Numbered from the stretch's first letter, positions 1 to 5,711 are shown. The stretch: 6,712 bases of DNA from Cyclobacteriaceae bacterium (GCA_026994125.1 JALWRJ010000205.1:1-6712); one strand, 5' to 3'. The notes: generated from the letters alone by a model not told the origin. Numbers and translations: made by a program.

Positions 1-42
1 CAATAAAGTAAATGTTAGAATTTACAATGCATTTCAGCTAAT

Positions 43-80
43 GCCACCAACACAGAAAGGCACAAATGCATTACAAAGAA
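43..80. repeat. degenerate CACAAAG-type intergenic repeat
   Basis: The plus strand reads as imperfect units of about 8-10 bases built on CAC(A/C)AA(A/G): CACCAA at 45-50, CACAGAAAGG at 51-60, CACAAATG at 61-68 and TACAAAG at 72-78. Such strings of CACAAAG (CTTTGTG on the other strand) are a familiar intergenic motif in Bacteroidetes genomes. Here the units are badly decayed. The role is unknown, and chance similarity in a short AT-rich stretch cannot be excluded. Confidence 0.3.
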
Positions 81-132
81 CCAGGGTTGAAATTTTATAA
101 AATCAATTTTATTTAAAACCGAGCCTTACATA

Positions 133-160
133 ATATTAGTTTGTTTAAAGAAACTAATAT
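133..160 (-). terminator. perfect hairpin overlapping the purF stop codon
   Basis: ATATTAGTTT (133-142) and AAACTAATAT (151-160) are exact reverse complements, giving a 10-bp stem with an 8-base loop. The TAG stop of the amidophosphoribosyltransferase (154-156, minus strand) lies inside the stem. Its place at the 3' end of the gene suggests transcription termination or mRNA 3'-end protection. The stem has only two G-C pairs and no U-tract follows it on the minus strand, so it is not a textbook intrinsic terminator. Confidence 0.4.
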
Positions 161-2037
161 GCCCGTACTTTTTTACCCTCCATAAAATTACTGAAAGCAC
201 GGTTTACTACTTTGTGGCCTCCCGGAGTAGGAAAATTACCTGTAAAGTACCAATCTCCCGTGTGGCCGGGTATGGCCTGGTGCAGGTTTTCGATGGATTG
301 GAATATAAGTTGTAATTCCGACTCCATGCTTTCGGGCTTTACAATTTCGGCAATTTTTTTGGTAAGTTCATCGGAGCTAAACAACTGGTACAATTCTTTC
401 ACATAATTGGCCGGAGTTGCTTCGGCAGTAGCTTGCTGGCATTTGGCATATACTTCATCGAGCTTATGTTGTTGGTTGGTATCGTTTAGCAAGCCCAAAA
501 GTGCCCTAAATGCCACAAATTCGTGCATTTTACTCATATCAATGCCATAACAATCGGGGTATCGAATTTGCGGAGCCGATGACACCACCACCACTTTTTT
601 AGGTTGTAGGCGTGCAATCAACGTTAAAATACTTTTTTCGAGGGTAGTTCCTCTCACAATAGAATCATCAATAATAACCAGGGTATCCTGGTTTTTCTTT
701 ACTACCTCAAAGGTGCTGTCGTACACATGCGAAACCAGGTCATCACGGCTATCATCATCGGTAATAAAGGTACGCATTTTTACATCTTTAATAACTAATT
801 TCTCAACCCTAGGCTTCAAAAACATAAGTTCTTGGGCCGATAAAGTCGTTTTTTCGCCTTGAAGTGCCTTTAGTCTCATTTCGGCTATATGCTCTTCAAT
901 GCCTTCAATCATTCCTAAAAAGGCAGTTTCGGCTGTATTGGGTATGTACGAAAATATGGTGTTTTTTAAATCAAAATTTATGGCTTTAAGTACTTCGGGC
1001 ACCAGCAGTTTACCTAACTCTTTACGTTCGCGGTAAATATCGGGGTCGGTACCTCTCGAAAAGTAGATACGCTCAAAGCTACAGGCAGCTTTAGGCAGGG
1101 TTTCGATAAATTGCTGTTGAGCAAAGCTACCATCGCGCTTAATGGTTAGCGCATGGCCGGGCTTAATTTCTTCAATTTGGTCATACTCAATATTAAAAGC
1201 TGTTTTAATAGCAGGCTTTTCTGAAGCCACCACTATTACTTCCTCATCGGCATAATAGTAGGCAGGTCGAATACCGGCAGGGTCGCGAGCTACAAAGGCC
1301 GAACCCGAACCGGTAAGCCCGGCCATGGCATAGCCTCCATCAAAATCGCGACAGGCCTTTTGCAGCACATGGGTTAAATCCAGCTCTTTGGCAATTATTT
1401 CAGCAATTTCTTTATTAGAATATTGAAATTTATATTTATCGAACAAGCGTTGGTTTTCCTCGTCTAAAAAGTGGCCTATTTTTTCCATTACAGTTACGGT
1501 ATCCGATTTCTCTTTGGGGTGCTGCCCTAAATCTACCAGTATCTGCACCAGGTTATCCACGTTAGTCATATTAAAATTACCGGCCATAGCCAGGCTCCGA
1601 CTCCGCCAATTGTTTTGGCGCAGGATAGGGTGACAATTTTCGATGCTGTTTTTGCCATGGGTACCATAGCGCAAATGGCCTAGCCAAAGCTCACCGGTAA
1701 AGGCACAGTTTTCAATCAACCAATCGGCCTCTTTATAATGTTCCTGGCCCAACTTAGCGGCTTTGGCATATTTGCGGTCAATTTTACCAAAAATATCCGA
1801 AATAGGGTCATCGTTTACCGAACGGTACCTACTGATGTATTTTAATCCGGGTTCTTGTTCAATTTTAATATTGGCCACTCCTGCACCATCTTGCCCACGG
1901 TTTTTTTGTTTTTCCATAAGCAGGTACATTTTACGGGCAGCATAAGCGGCCGAACCATACCTATCGATGTAATATTGGAGGGGTTTTCGAAGCCGTACCA
2001 AAGCGATACCGCATTCGTGTTTTATAAAGTCGCTCAT
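154..2037 (-). CDS. purF: amidophosphoribosyltransferase, long Bacteroidetes form (glutamine PRPP amidotransferase)
   Basis: Catalyses the first committed step of purine synthesis in the cytoplasm: PRPP plus glutamine gives 5-phosphoribosylamine. The 627 residues are about 120-150 more than typical PurF. Residues 1-8 (MSDFIKHE) look like a propeptide ahead of Cys9 (HECGIALV), the expected N-terminal nucleophile of a class II glutaminase. NRGQDGAG (46-53) and HLRYGTHG (121-128, glutamine-binding Arg123) follow. The phosphoribosyltransferase half has FERIYFSRG (321-329), RTFI (422-425), the PRPP loop VIIDDSIVRGTT (454-465, Asp457/458) and RYPDCYGID (492-500). Extra sequence sits at about 60-115 and 380-418 (helical, charged). 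Odd points: the usual oxyanion-hole Asn-Gly is Asn154-Phe155, and the two C-terminal Fe-S cysteines of Bacillus-type enzymes are absent (GDWYFTG, 594-600). A second, canonical purF could exist elsewhere, so the symbol is slightly less sure than the family. A TACCTTTG promoter lies just upstream. Confidence 0.93.
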   Translation of the reverse strand: MSDFIKHECGIALVRLRKPLQYYIDRYGSAAYAARKMYLLMEKQKNRGQDGAGVANIKIEQEPGLKYISRYRSVNDDPISDIFGKIDRKYAKAAKLGQEHYKEADWLIENCAFTGELWLGHLRYGTHGKNSIENCHPILRQNNWRSRSLAMAGNFNMTNVDNLVQILVDLGQHPKEKSDTVTVMEKIGHFLDEENQRLFDKYKFQYSNKEIAEIIAKELDLTHVLQKACRDFDGGYAMAGLTGSGSAFVARDPAGIRPAYYYADEEVIVVASEKPAIKTAFNIEYDQIEEIKPGHALTIKRDGSFAQQQFIETLPKAACSFERIYFSRGTDPDIYRERKELGKLLVPEVLKAINFDLKNTIFSYIPNTAETAFLGMIEGIEEHIAEMRLKALQGEKTTLSAQELMFLKPRVEKLVIKDVKMRTFITDDDSRDDLVSHVYDSTFEVVKKNQDTLVIIDDSIVRGTTLEKSILTLIARLQPKKVVVVSSAPQIRYPDCYGIDMSKMHEFVAFRALLGLLNDTNQQHKLDEVYAKCQQATAEATPANYVKELYQLFSSDELTKKIAEIVKPESMESELQLIFQSIENLHQAIPGHTGDWYFTGNFPTPGGHKVVNRAFSNFMEGKKVRAY

Positions 2038-2056
2038 GGATATACGATTGCTGCCA

Positions 2057-2064
2057 CAAAGGTA
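2057..2064 (-). promoter_or_regulatory. candidate purF promoter -7 element
   Basis: The minus strand reads TACCTTTG, a full match to the Bacteroidetes -7 consensus TAnnTTTG, ending 19 bases before the purF ATG. The expected transcript start near 2050 would leave a very short leader. A TTG at 2091-2089 is 24 bases upstream, slightly farther than the usual -33 spacing. The promoter lies in the 91-bp gap after murI, so purF is probably transcribed on its own rather than only by read-through. Confidence 0.5.
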
Positions 2065-2128
2065 GCAGGTTGCATCAATTTTCTAAAACAAGGAACCTAT
2101 AATTTCGGTTTAAGTTTTGCTTTTGTAC

Positions 2129-2938
2129 TTACTCCCATAAACGGTGCATTTCAAGCACTACGGGCTCACCAAAAAATAATTTAGCTGAATGTTTAAACGA
2201 ATCGGTTAAATCGCTCACAAAAAAACGATGATGGGCAGGCTGCTCTGCCGTAGCCAGCAGGTTGTTAGCTGCTAAAAATTGTTTTAAAAACGTAGCTGTA
2301 ATAATGGAAGAATCCAATACCTGGATGGGGTGGTTATAATAACCGGCCAATTCATCTTTTATAAGGGGATAGTGCGTACAGCCCAGCACCAGCGAATCAA
2401 TACCTTGCAAGGCAGTATTACCCAAATACTTATCTATTACATCGTGGGCAATCCGGTTATGCAAAAAGCCCTCTTCAATCATAGGCACCAACAAAGGTGT
2501 AGCAAGCGCTTTTACTTTTACATGTGTATTTTGAGCAAGGATGGACTGCGGGTAAATGCCCGAATTTATGGTTTGTTTGGTTCCGATAACCCCCACTGTT
2601 TTATTAGTTTGGGTAGTTGCAATATAATTTACCATGGGCTCAATTACATTAATTATTTTAGCCCGGCTGGCCACATATTCCTTTAACAGCTCGTTGGCAG
2701 CGGCCGAAGCCGAATTGCAAGCAATTACAATTACTTTACACTTCTGTTGCAGAAAAAAATCGGCAATTTTAACGGCATAGGCCTGAATAGTAGCGGTAGA
2801 TTTATCTCCGTAAGGTAAATGTGCCGTATCGCCAAAATAAATAAGTTGTTCGTTGGGCAGCTCATTTTTTATGGCATGAGCCACGGTTAAGCCTCCAATA
2901 CCGCTATCGAAAATGCCAATTGGCGCTGTTTTTTGCAT
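2129..2938 (-). CDS. murI: glutamate racemase
   Basis: Interconverts L- and D-glutamate, supplying the D-Glu added by MurD to the peptidoglycan stem peptide. It is a cytoplasmic, cofactor-independent enzyme. The 269 residues are the normal family length and every hallmark is present in order: GIFDSGIGGL (8-17, Asp11/Ser12), FGDTAHLPYGDKS (35-47), first catalytic cysteine in IACNSASA (72-79, Cys74) and second in LGCTHYPLI (185-193, Cys187 with His189). The usual Thr after CysAsn is Ser76, a conservative change. The ATG start gives the expected N-terminus only a few residues before the first beta strand. It follows the glycosyltransferase by 17 bp on the same strand and is probably co-transcribed with it, though a weak promoter-like CATCTTTG lies in the gap. 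Confidence 0.96.
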   Translation of the reverse strand: MQKTAPIGIFDSGIGGLTVAHAIKNELPNEQLIYFGDTAHLPYGDKSTATIQAYAVKIADFFLQQKCKVIVIACNSASAAANELLKEYVASRAKIINVIEPMVNYIATTQTNKTVGVIGTKQTINSGIYPQSILAQNTHVKVKALATPLLVPMIEEGFLHNRIAHDVIDKYLGNTALQGIDSLVLGCTHYPLIKDELAGYYNHPIQVLDSSIITATFLKQFLAANNLLATAEQPAHHRFFVSDLTDSFKHSAKLFFGEPVVLEMHRLWE

Positions 2939-2944
2939 AGTTTA

Positions 2945-2952
2945 CAAAGATG
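2945..2952 (-). promoter_or_regulatory. possible murI -7 element (near-consensus)
   Basis: The minus strand reads CATCTTTG, one mismatch from TAnnTTTG, with only six bases between it and the murI ATG. If used, transcription would begin at or next to the start codon, giving an almost leaderless murI mRNA. It sits in the 17-bp gap after the glycosyltransferase, where co-transcription is equally plausible. I see no clear -33 element. Confidence 0.25.
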
Positions 2953-2955
2953 TGA

Positions 2956-3825
2956 TTATCGAATCTTAAATAGTACCTTTAGTCCTAAAAAAAGCATAGC
3001 AAAAGCTACCTTAAAGTTTAGCGAGGTAAAGGCCATTTTACTTTCAAACATCAGGCGTTTAACCAAGGCCCAATCTTCTAGCTTTGTTTTATTTAAGGCA
3101 AAAGCCGATTGGCAAACAATGAAGGTAGATTCTAACATTTTACTCTTACGGCTGTATTGCCCGGCCGAAACCGACCCACCATGAATACGCTTGCTTACCG
3201 TTACTTCCGGTGCATAGCAATATTTGGTTATGCGAGCCGAACGCACCCAAAAATCGAAATCTTCGTAACTTAGTGCTTCGTTATAACCTCCCAGTTGGGT
3301 AAGTAATGTTTTACGGTACACCATGGTAGCCGGGTTTATAAAATATTTACTAAGCACATACGTATATACATTGCCTTGAGGAACCTGCCCATCTTTAAAA
3401 AATGAAGGTGTTTTGTGCACACCTATCGTTTCATTTTTTTCATTTATAAGGCTAGCATCGGCAAAAAATACCCCATAGGCAGTACCCTTATGTTGCAAAG
3501 TTTTAACTGCAGTAGCTATACTTTCGGGCATTAGTACATCATCGGCAGCCAAATCAATAATAAAATCACCTTTTGCCCCTTGCAATGCCCTGTTAAAGGT
3601 AACACAATTCCCCAGGTTTTCTTTATTAAATAAAGTAGTAACCGGTTTGTCTTTAGCCCAGGATTTAATTACCTGTTGGCTGCCATCGGTACTGGCATCA
3701 TCAGCAATTATGAGTTGAACCCGGGGATAGTTTACCTGCCACACCGATCGCAACATTTCTGCTACAAAAGCTGCTTGATTGTAGCAAATACATATAACCG
3801 AAACCAGGGGTTGCTCCATGCTCAT
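2956..3825 (-). CDS. family 2 glycosyltransferase (GT-A fold)
   Basis: Likely transfers a sugar from a nucleotide-sugar donor to a surface glycan or lipid-linked acceptor; neither donor nor acceptor can be told. Of 289 residues, the N-terminal part is a clear GT2 domain: VSVICICYNQAAFV (8-21), nucleotide-binding ADDASTDGS (41-49), the DxD-type metal site in DLAADDVLMP (91-100, Asp95/Asp96), and a likely catalytic-base region YEDFDFW (187-193). The C-terminal segment VAFAMLFLGLKVLF (273-286) followed by KIR looks like an amphipathic or membrane-anchoring helix, so the protein probably sits at the inner face of the cytoplasmic membrane. Its ATG overlaps the TGA of the upstream acyltransferase (ATGA at 3825-3822), which favours this start over the Met two codons later and indicates translational coupling. 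The partner acyltransferase and murI suggest an envelope role. Confidence 0.9.
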   Translation of the reverse strand: MSMEQPLVSVICICYNQAAFVAEMLRSVWQVNYPRVQLIIADDASTDGSQQVIKSWAKDKPVTTLFNKENLGNCVTFNRALQGAKGDFIIDLAADDVLMPESIATAVKTLQHKGTAYGVFFADASLINEKNETIGVHKTPSFFKDGQVPQGNVYTYVLSKYFINPATMVYRKTLLTQLGGYNEALSYEDFDFWVRSARITKYCYAPEVTVSKRIHGGSVSAGQYSRKSKMLESTFIVCQSAFALNKTKLEDWALVKRLMFESKMAFTSLNFKVAFAMLFLGLKVLFKIR

Positions 3826-4745
3826 AAGGTTAATTTATAGGTTAACTTATCGGTATTAATGGCGCCCAAATTCTTTTTAAATCTTGCTAACCCATTATTA
3901 AGCACCCCGTTTATCGATGAAACACCCAAATCGAGTATGCTAAACCCGTTTGATTGTGCATAATCATAAATATGTGCTACCAAAAAGGCCACCGGGCTGT
4001 AGTTTCGATATGCAGCATCATCGGCATGGTAAAAATTATACAACACGCGGGTATGTACAACTACACTTACAGATGCAGCTATTATACGGTTACGATGTTT
4101 AACCACAAATAATTTATAATGCGCAGGGCACAAAGTAATCGACCGCTTCAACTCCTCAAACGACATGCTCACCTTATAATTTTTTCGCCTTCGGGTATCT
4201 ACAACCAAGGCATAAATTTCGGGCAGTTCCTCCAGGGTTGCAAGCTCAAAAACAAAACCTTGTCGATAGCATTGGTTTATTTTTTTTAACTCATTTTTAG
4301 CAGCTATCATGGTAAAAGGCTTATCCGAAACAGCTATATGCTGATTAACTTCGGTGGATTGCACCTTAAAACCCCGCGCTAAAATAACTTGGTGAATTTG
4401 ACTAGTCCCAGGCCAATATTGCGGATAATTTTTAATTATAAGCTCTTTCACTCCTTGTTTGGCCAACCTGCCTATTACTACGTTCAAAAAATCGGGCAAA
4501 TAACCTACCGTATTAGCAGAAACATCGATACCTCCAAAAGTAGCTCCATAGCCCGATATGGCCTGCTGCCCTTGTTGATAAAACCAAATATGCAGCTCTC
4601 CTCCCTCCTGTTTGCTATACCAGCCAGTTACGGTATAAGGCTTAGTTTGCAAAAAACAAGGCGAGTTAAAATAGTGCCCTTCTAAAACCCCGGGGAAATG
4701 AGTGCCAGAATCATAGGTTTGTATTTTAGAGGTTTGTAAGGCCAT
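3822..4745 (-). CDS. GNAT/FemAB-like acyltransferase
   Basis: A 307-residue protein (from the chosen start) that looks like two stacked GNAT-fold halves, as in FemAB-type aminoacyl or acyl transferases and related surface-glycan enzymes. Visible signs are GYGATFGGI (65-73) in the first half, a helix-rich centre with KNYKVSMSFEELKRS (188-202), the strand FVVKHRNRIIAASVSVVV (213-230), LYNFYHADDAAYRNYSP (235-251), and the ending ILDLGVSSINGV (270-281) plus GLARFKKNLGA (285-295), typical of FemAB-like C-termini. Substrate unknown. An upstream in-frame ATG at 4802 would add 19 hydrophobic residues (MLARTNLLLLASKILIWHY) and leave only 4 bp to the divergent yigZ start. I prefer the internal Met because it leaves about 60 bp for divergent promoters. 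If the long form is real, the extra residues would be a hydrophobic N-terminus. It overlaps the glycosyltransferase by 4 bp, so the two are co-transcribed and perhaps modify the same glycan. Confidence 0.72.
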   Translation of the reverse strand: MALQTSKIQTYDSGTHFPGVLEGHYFNSPCFLQTKPYTVTGWYSKQEGGELHIWFYQQGQQAISGYGATFGGIDVSANTVGYLPDFLNVVIGRLAKQGVKELIIKNYPQYWPGTSQIHQVILARGFKVQSTEVNQHIAVSDKPFTMIAAKNELKKINQCYRQGFVFELATLEELPEIYALVVDTRRRKNYKVSMSFEELKRSITLCPAHYKLFVVKHRNRIIAASVSVVVHTRVLYNFYHADDAAYRNYSPVAFLVAHIYDYAQSNGFSILDLGVSSINGVLNNGLARFKKNLGAINTDKLTYKLTL

Positions 4746-4760
4746 GTAATGCCAAATTAG

Positions 4761-4768
4761 TATTTTTG
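4761..4768 (+). promoter_or_regulatory. candidate yigZ promoter -7 element
   Basis: TATTTTTG matches the Bacteroidetes -7 consensus TAnnTTTG exactly, with TTTG 24 bases upstream at 4733-4736 as a distant -33 candidate. It predicts a transcript start near 4775 and a leader of about 30 bases before the TTG start codon at 4807. The site lies between the preferred acyltransferase start (4745) and yigZ, which supports the shorter acyltransferase model. On the opposite strand a weaker TACTTTTA (one mismatch) could serve the acyltransferase operon. Confidence 0.42.
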
Positions 4769-4806
4769 ATGCTAATAAAAGTAAATTCGTACGGGCTAGC
4801 ATTCTT

Positions 4807-5412
4807 TTGAGCGATTATTTTTTAACCATAGCAAATAAAGCCAAAGGCTTTTACAAAGAAAAAGGCAGTAAGTTTTTGGCGTTTGCCTATCCGGTAGCCA
4901 GTACAAAAGAGGTGGAAGAACACCTGCAACAACTACGTAAAACCTACCACGATGCCCGGCATCATTGCTATGCCTACAGACTAGGGCATCAGGGAGAGGA
5001 ATACCGGGCAAACGATGATGGAGAGCCCAACCACTCGGCAGGAGACCCTATTTTAGGCCAATTAAAATCGGCAGGCCTTACCCGGGTATTAGTAGTGGTG
5101 GTTCGCTATTTTGGAGGCACTAAACTTGGTGTGGGGGGGCTGATACATGCCTATAAAAGCGCTACCGAAGATGCGCTTTTGAATTGTAAAATTATCAAAC
5201 AGCCTATTACAGCAACCGTAAAACTTAACTATAACTATGCATCAACCAATGAGGTGGCTAGGCTTATCCACAAGTATGAGTTAAACATCTGCAAACAAAA
5301 CTTTACTCAAACTTGCTTCTTGCAAGCCGAAGTAATTATAAGCCGGCAAAAACAATTGCTGGCAGAGCTACAATTGCTAATTGATACGGGGCATTCCATT
5401 ACCATTGGTTAG
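4807..5412 (+). CDS. yigZ: YigZ/IMPACT family protein (UPF0029 plus DUF1949)
   Basis: A conserved bacterial relative of eukaryotic IMPACT/Yih1, which interfere with the GCN1-GCN2 translation stress pathway. The bacterial role is not settled; a nucleic-acid or translation-related function is usually assumed. The 201 residues match family length. The N-terminal IMPACT domain shows GFYKEKGSKFLAFAYPV (14-30), DARHHCYAYRLG (49-60), NDDGEPNHSAGDPIL (69-83) and the signature VVVVRYFGGTKLGVGGL (96-112). The C-terminal part (about 135-201) fits the ferredoxin-like DUF1949 domain. The start is TTG: no in-frame ATG or GTG exists between the upstream stop at 4747 and here, and the protein contains no other methionine, while MSDYFLTIANKAKG aligns well with family N-termini. 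It is probably monocistronic: transcribed away from the acyltransferase operon, with a hairpin directly after its stop. Confidence 0.92.
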   Translation: MSDYFLTIANKAKGFYKEKGSKFLAFAYPVASTKEVEEHLQQLRKTYHDARHHCYAYRLGHQGEEYRANDDGEPNHSAGDPILGQLKSAGLTRVLVVVVRYFGGTKLGVGGLIHAYKSATEDALLNCKIIKQPITATVKLNYNYASTNEVARLIHKYELNICKQNFTQTCFLQAEVIISRQKQLLAELQLLIDTGHSITIG

Positions 5413-5431
5413 ATTGCCTACTTTAGGTAAT
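5413..5431 (+). terminator. hairpin just after the yigZ stop
   Basis: ATTGCCTA (5413-5420) pairs with TAGGTAAT (5424-5431), an 8-bp stem with one G-U pair and a 3-base loop, starting at the base after the TAG stop. It is well placed as a yigZ terminator or 3' protecting hairpin. No U-run follows directly, so the terminator call is tentative. Confidence 0.4.
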
Positions 5432-5463
5432 TCACTTTAACAGTAATACAATATAACTATTTT

Positions 5464-5480
5464 ATGTTTTAATAAAACAT
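5464..5480. promoter_or_regulatory. inverted repeat ATGT-N9-ACAT, possible PadR-type site
   Basis: ATGTTTT and AAAACAT are exact reverse complements separated by AAT. PadR-family repressors classically bind ATGT/ACAT dyads with about eight bases between; here there are nine. It lies about 230 bp upstream of the padR gene and next to the AAGTACTT cluster. It might equally be a weak AU-rich hairpin belonging to the yigZ 3' end, as a TATTTTT stretch follows at 5488-5494. Confidence 0.3.
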
Positions 5481-5484
5481 TATA

Positions 5485-5542
5485 AAGTATTTTTAAAAAA
5501 TTAACAAAATACTTGCAAAGTACTTGGCTATACAAGGTACTT
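5485..5542. promoter_or_regulatory. cluster of four AAGTACTT-like boxes (candidate PadR operator)
   Basis: Four 8-bp boxes are seen: AAGTATTT (5485-5492), AAATACTT (5507-5514), AAGTACTT (5518-5525, a perfect palindrome) and AGGTACTT (5535-5542). The first two are exact reverse complements, extendable to 9 bp. The last two form a larger near-inverted repeat, AAAGTACTTG/CAAGGTACTTT, broken by one extra G. Centres are 22, 11 and 17 bp apart, so the first three lie on the same face of the helix. The boxes overlap the candidate padR promoter, as expected for an autorepressor. Binding by this PadR protein is inference. Confidence 0.45.
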
Positions 5543-5545
5543 TAG
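5513..5545 (+). promoter_or_regulatory. candidate padR-pspC promoter
   Basis: TTG at 5513-5515 and TACTTTAG at 5538-5545 (one mismatch from TAnnTTTG) are 22 bases apart, inside the usual range for Bacteroidetes -33/-7 elements. Transcription would start near 5552 and give a leader of about 160 bases before padR. Three of the four AAGTACTT-like boxes overlap this span. Confidence 0.38.
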
Positions 5546-5548
5546 CCG

Positions 5549-5562
5549 TACAACAAATTACA
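5549..5562 (+). repeat. 14-bp direct repeat, copy 1
   Basis: TACAACAAATTACA occurs here and again, exactly, at 5695-5708. This copy lies at the predicted padR transcript start and 19 bases before the ATG of the possible 19-codon leader ORF. The period between copies is 146 bp. It may be a regulatory element, a duplication end, or the flank of a small insertion. Confidence 0.5.
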
Positions 5563-5581
5563 AACTCAAAATACTAACATT

Positions 5582-5641
5582 ATGAACAACAACACTTCAC
5601 TCGCGCCACCAAAAATAAGTACCCAAAGTTTACTGCTTTAA
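5582..5641 (+). CDS. possible 19-codon leader ORF upstream of padR
   Basis: An ATG-to-TAA ORF encodes MNNNTSLAPPKISTQSLLL. It lies within the predicted padR leader, and its stop codon falls inside a potential stem-loop (5611-5657), an arrangement reminiscent of translation-coupled attenuators. The peptide has no recognisable family, no run of one regulatory amino acid apart from the terminal Leu3, and no visible ribosome binding site. An ORF this short can easily arise by chance. It is listed because of its position, not because coding is shown. Confidence 0.15.
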   Translation: MNNNTSLAPPKISTQSLLL

Positions 5642-5657
5642 ACACTCGCTTATTTTT
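5611..5657 (+). promoter_or_regulatory. potential stem-loop in the padR leader
   Basis: AAAAATAAG (5611-5619) is the exact reverse complement of CTTATTTTT (5649-5657). A nested GTTTA (5628-5632) pairs with TAAAC (5639-5643) around a CTGCTT loop. The 3' arm ends in five Ts, so it could act as an intrinsic terminator or attenuator in the padR-pspC leader, although the stem is AU-rich and has a large internal loop. The stop codon of the 19-codon ORF lies in the inner stem. Confidence 0.3.
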
Positions 5658-5663
5658 AATCAA

Positions 5664-5693
5664 CACAACTAAAGGCTTAAGCCGGCTGTTGTG
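5664..5693 (+). promoter_or_regulatory. potential hairpin just upstream of padR
   Basis: CACAAC (5664-5669) pairs with GTTGTG (5688-5693). Between them lies the perfect palindrome GGCTTAAGCC (5674-5683), which overlaps a second palindrome, AGCCGGCT (5680-5687). As RNA this could fold into a two-part stem ending 18 bases before the padR ATG; as DNA the palindromes could be protein sites. It is the most GC-rich part of the intergenic region. Confidence 0.3.
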
Positions 5694-5694
5694 C

Positions 5695-5708
5695 TACAAC
5701 AAATTACA
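5695..5708 (+). repeat. 14-bp direct repeat, copy 2
   Basis: This is the second exact copy of TACAACAAATTACA (the first is at 5549-5562), ending three bases before the padR ATG. In this position it would be part of the translation initiation region of padR. Confidence 0.5.
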
Positions 5709-5711
5709 TTT

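Noticed and set aside
97..112. ATAAAAT-CA-ATTTTAT palindrome as a purF terminator
   Set aside because: It is nearly pure A/T with a two-base spacer, which is expected by chance in such DNA; the 133-160 hairpin is a better candidate.
212..406. Plus-strand ORF opposite purF
   Set aside because: It is antisense to a strongly conserved part of the amidophosphoribosyltransferase and encodes no recognisable protein.
1855..2184. Plus-strand ORF of 109 codons across the purF start and the murI-purF gap
   Set aside because: It is antisense to purF, its promoter and the end of murI, with no family resemblance; a chance reading frame.
2330..2686. Plus-strand ORF of 118 codons inside murI
   Set aside because: It is fully antisense to murI, whose catalytic motifs are intact.
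4796..5011. Minus-strand ORF opposite the start of yigZ, which might extend the acyltransferase operon
   Set aside because: It has no recognisable domain and lies opposite the conserved IMPACT domain.
5691..5711. GTG start giving padR seven extra residues
   Set aside because: Family proteins start at the MKLENTQ position, and the GTG lies within a hairpin arm and the direct-repeat region.
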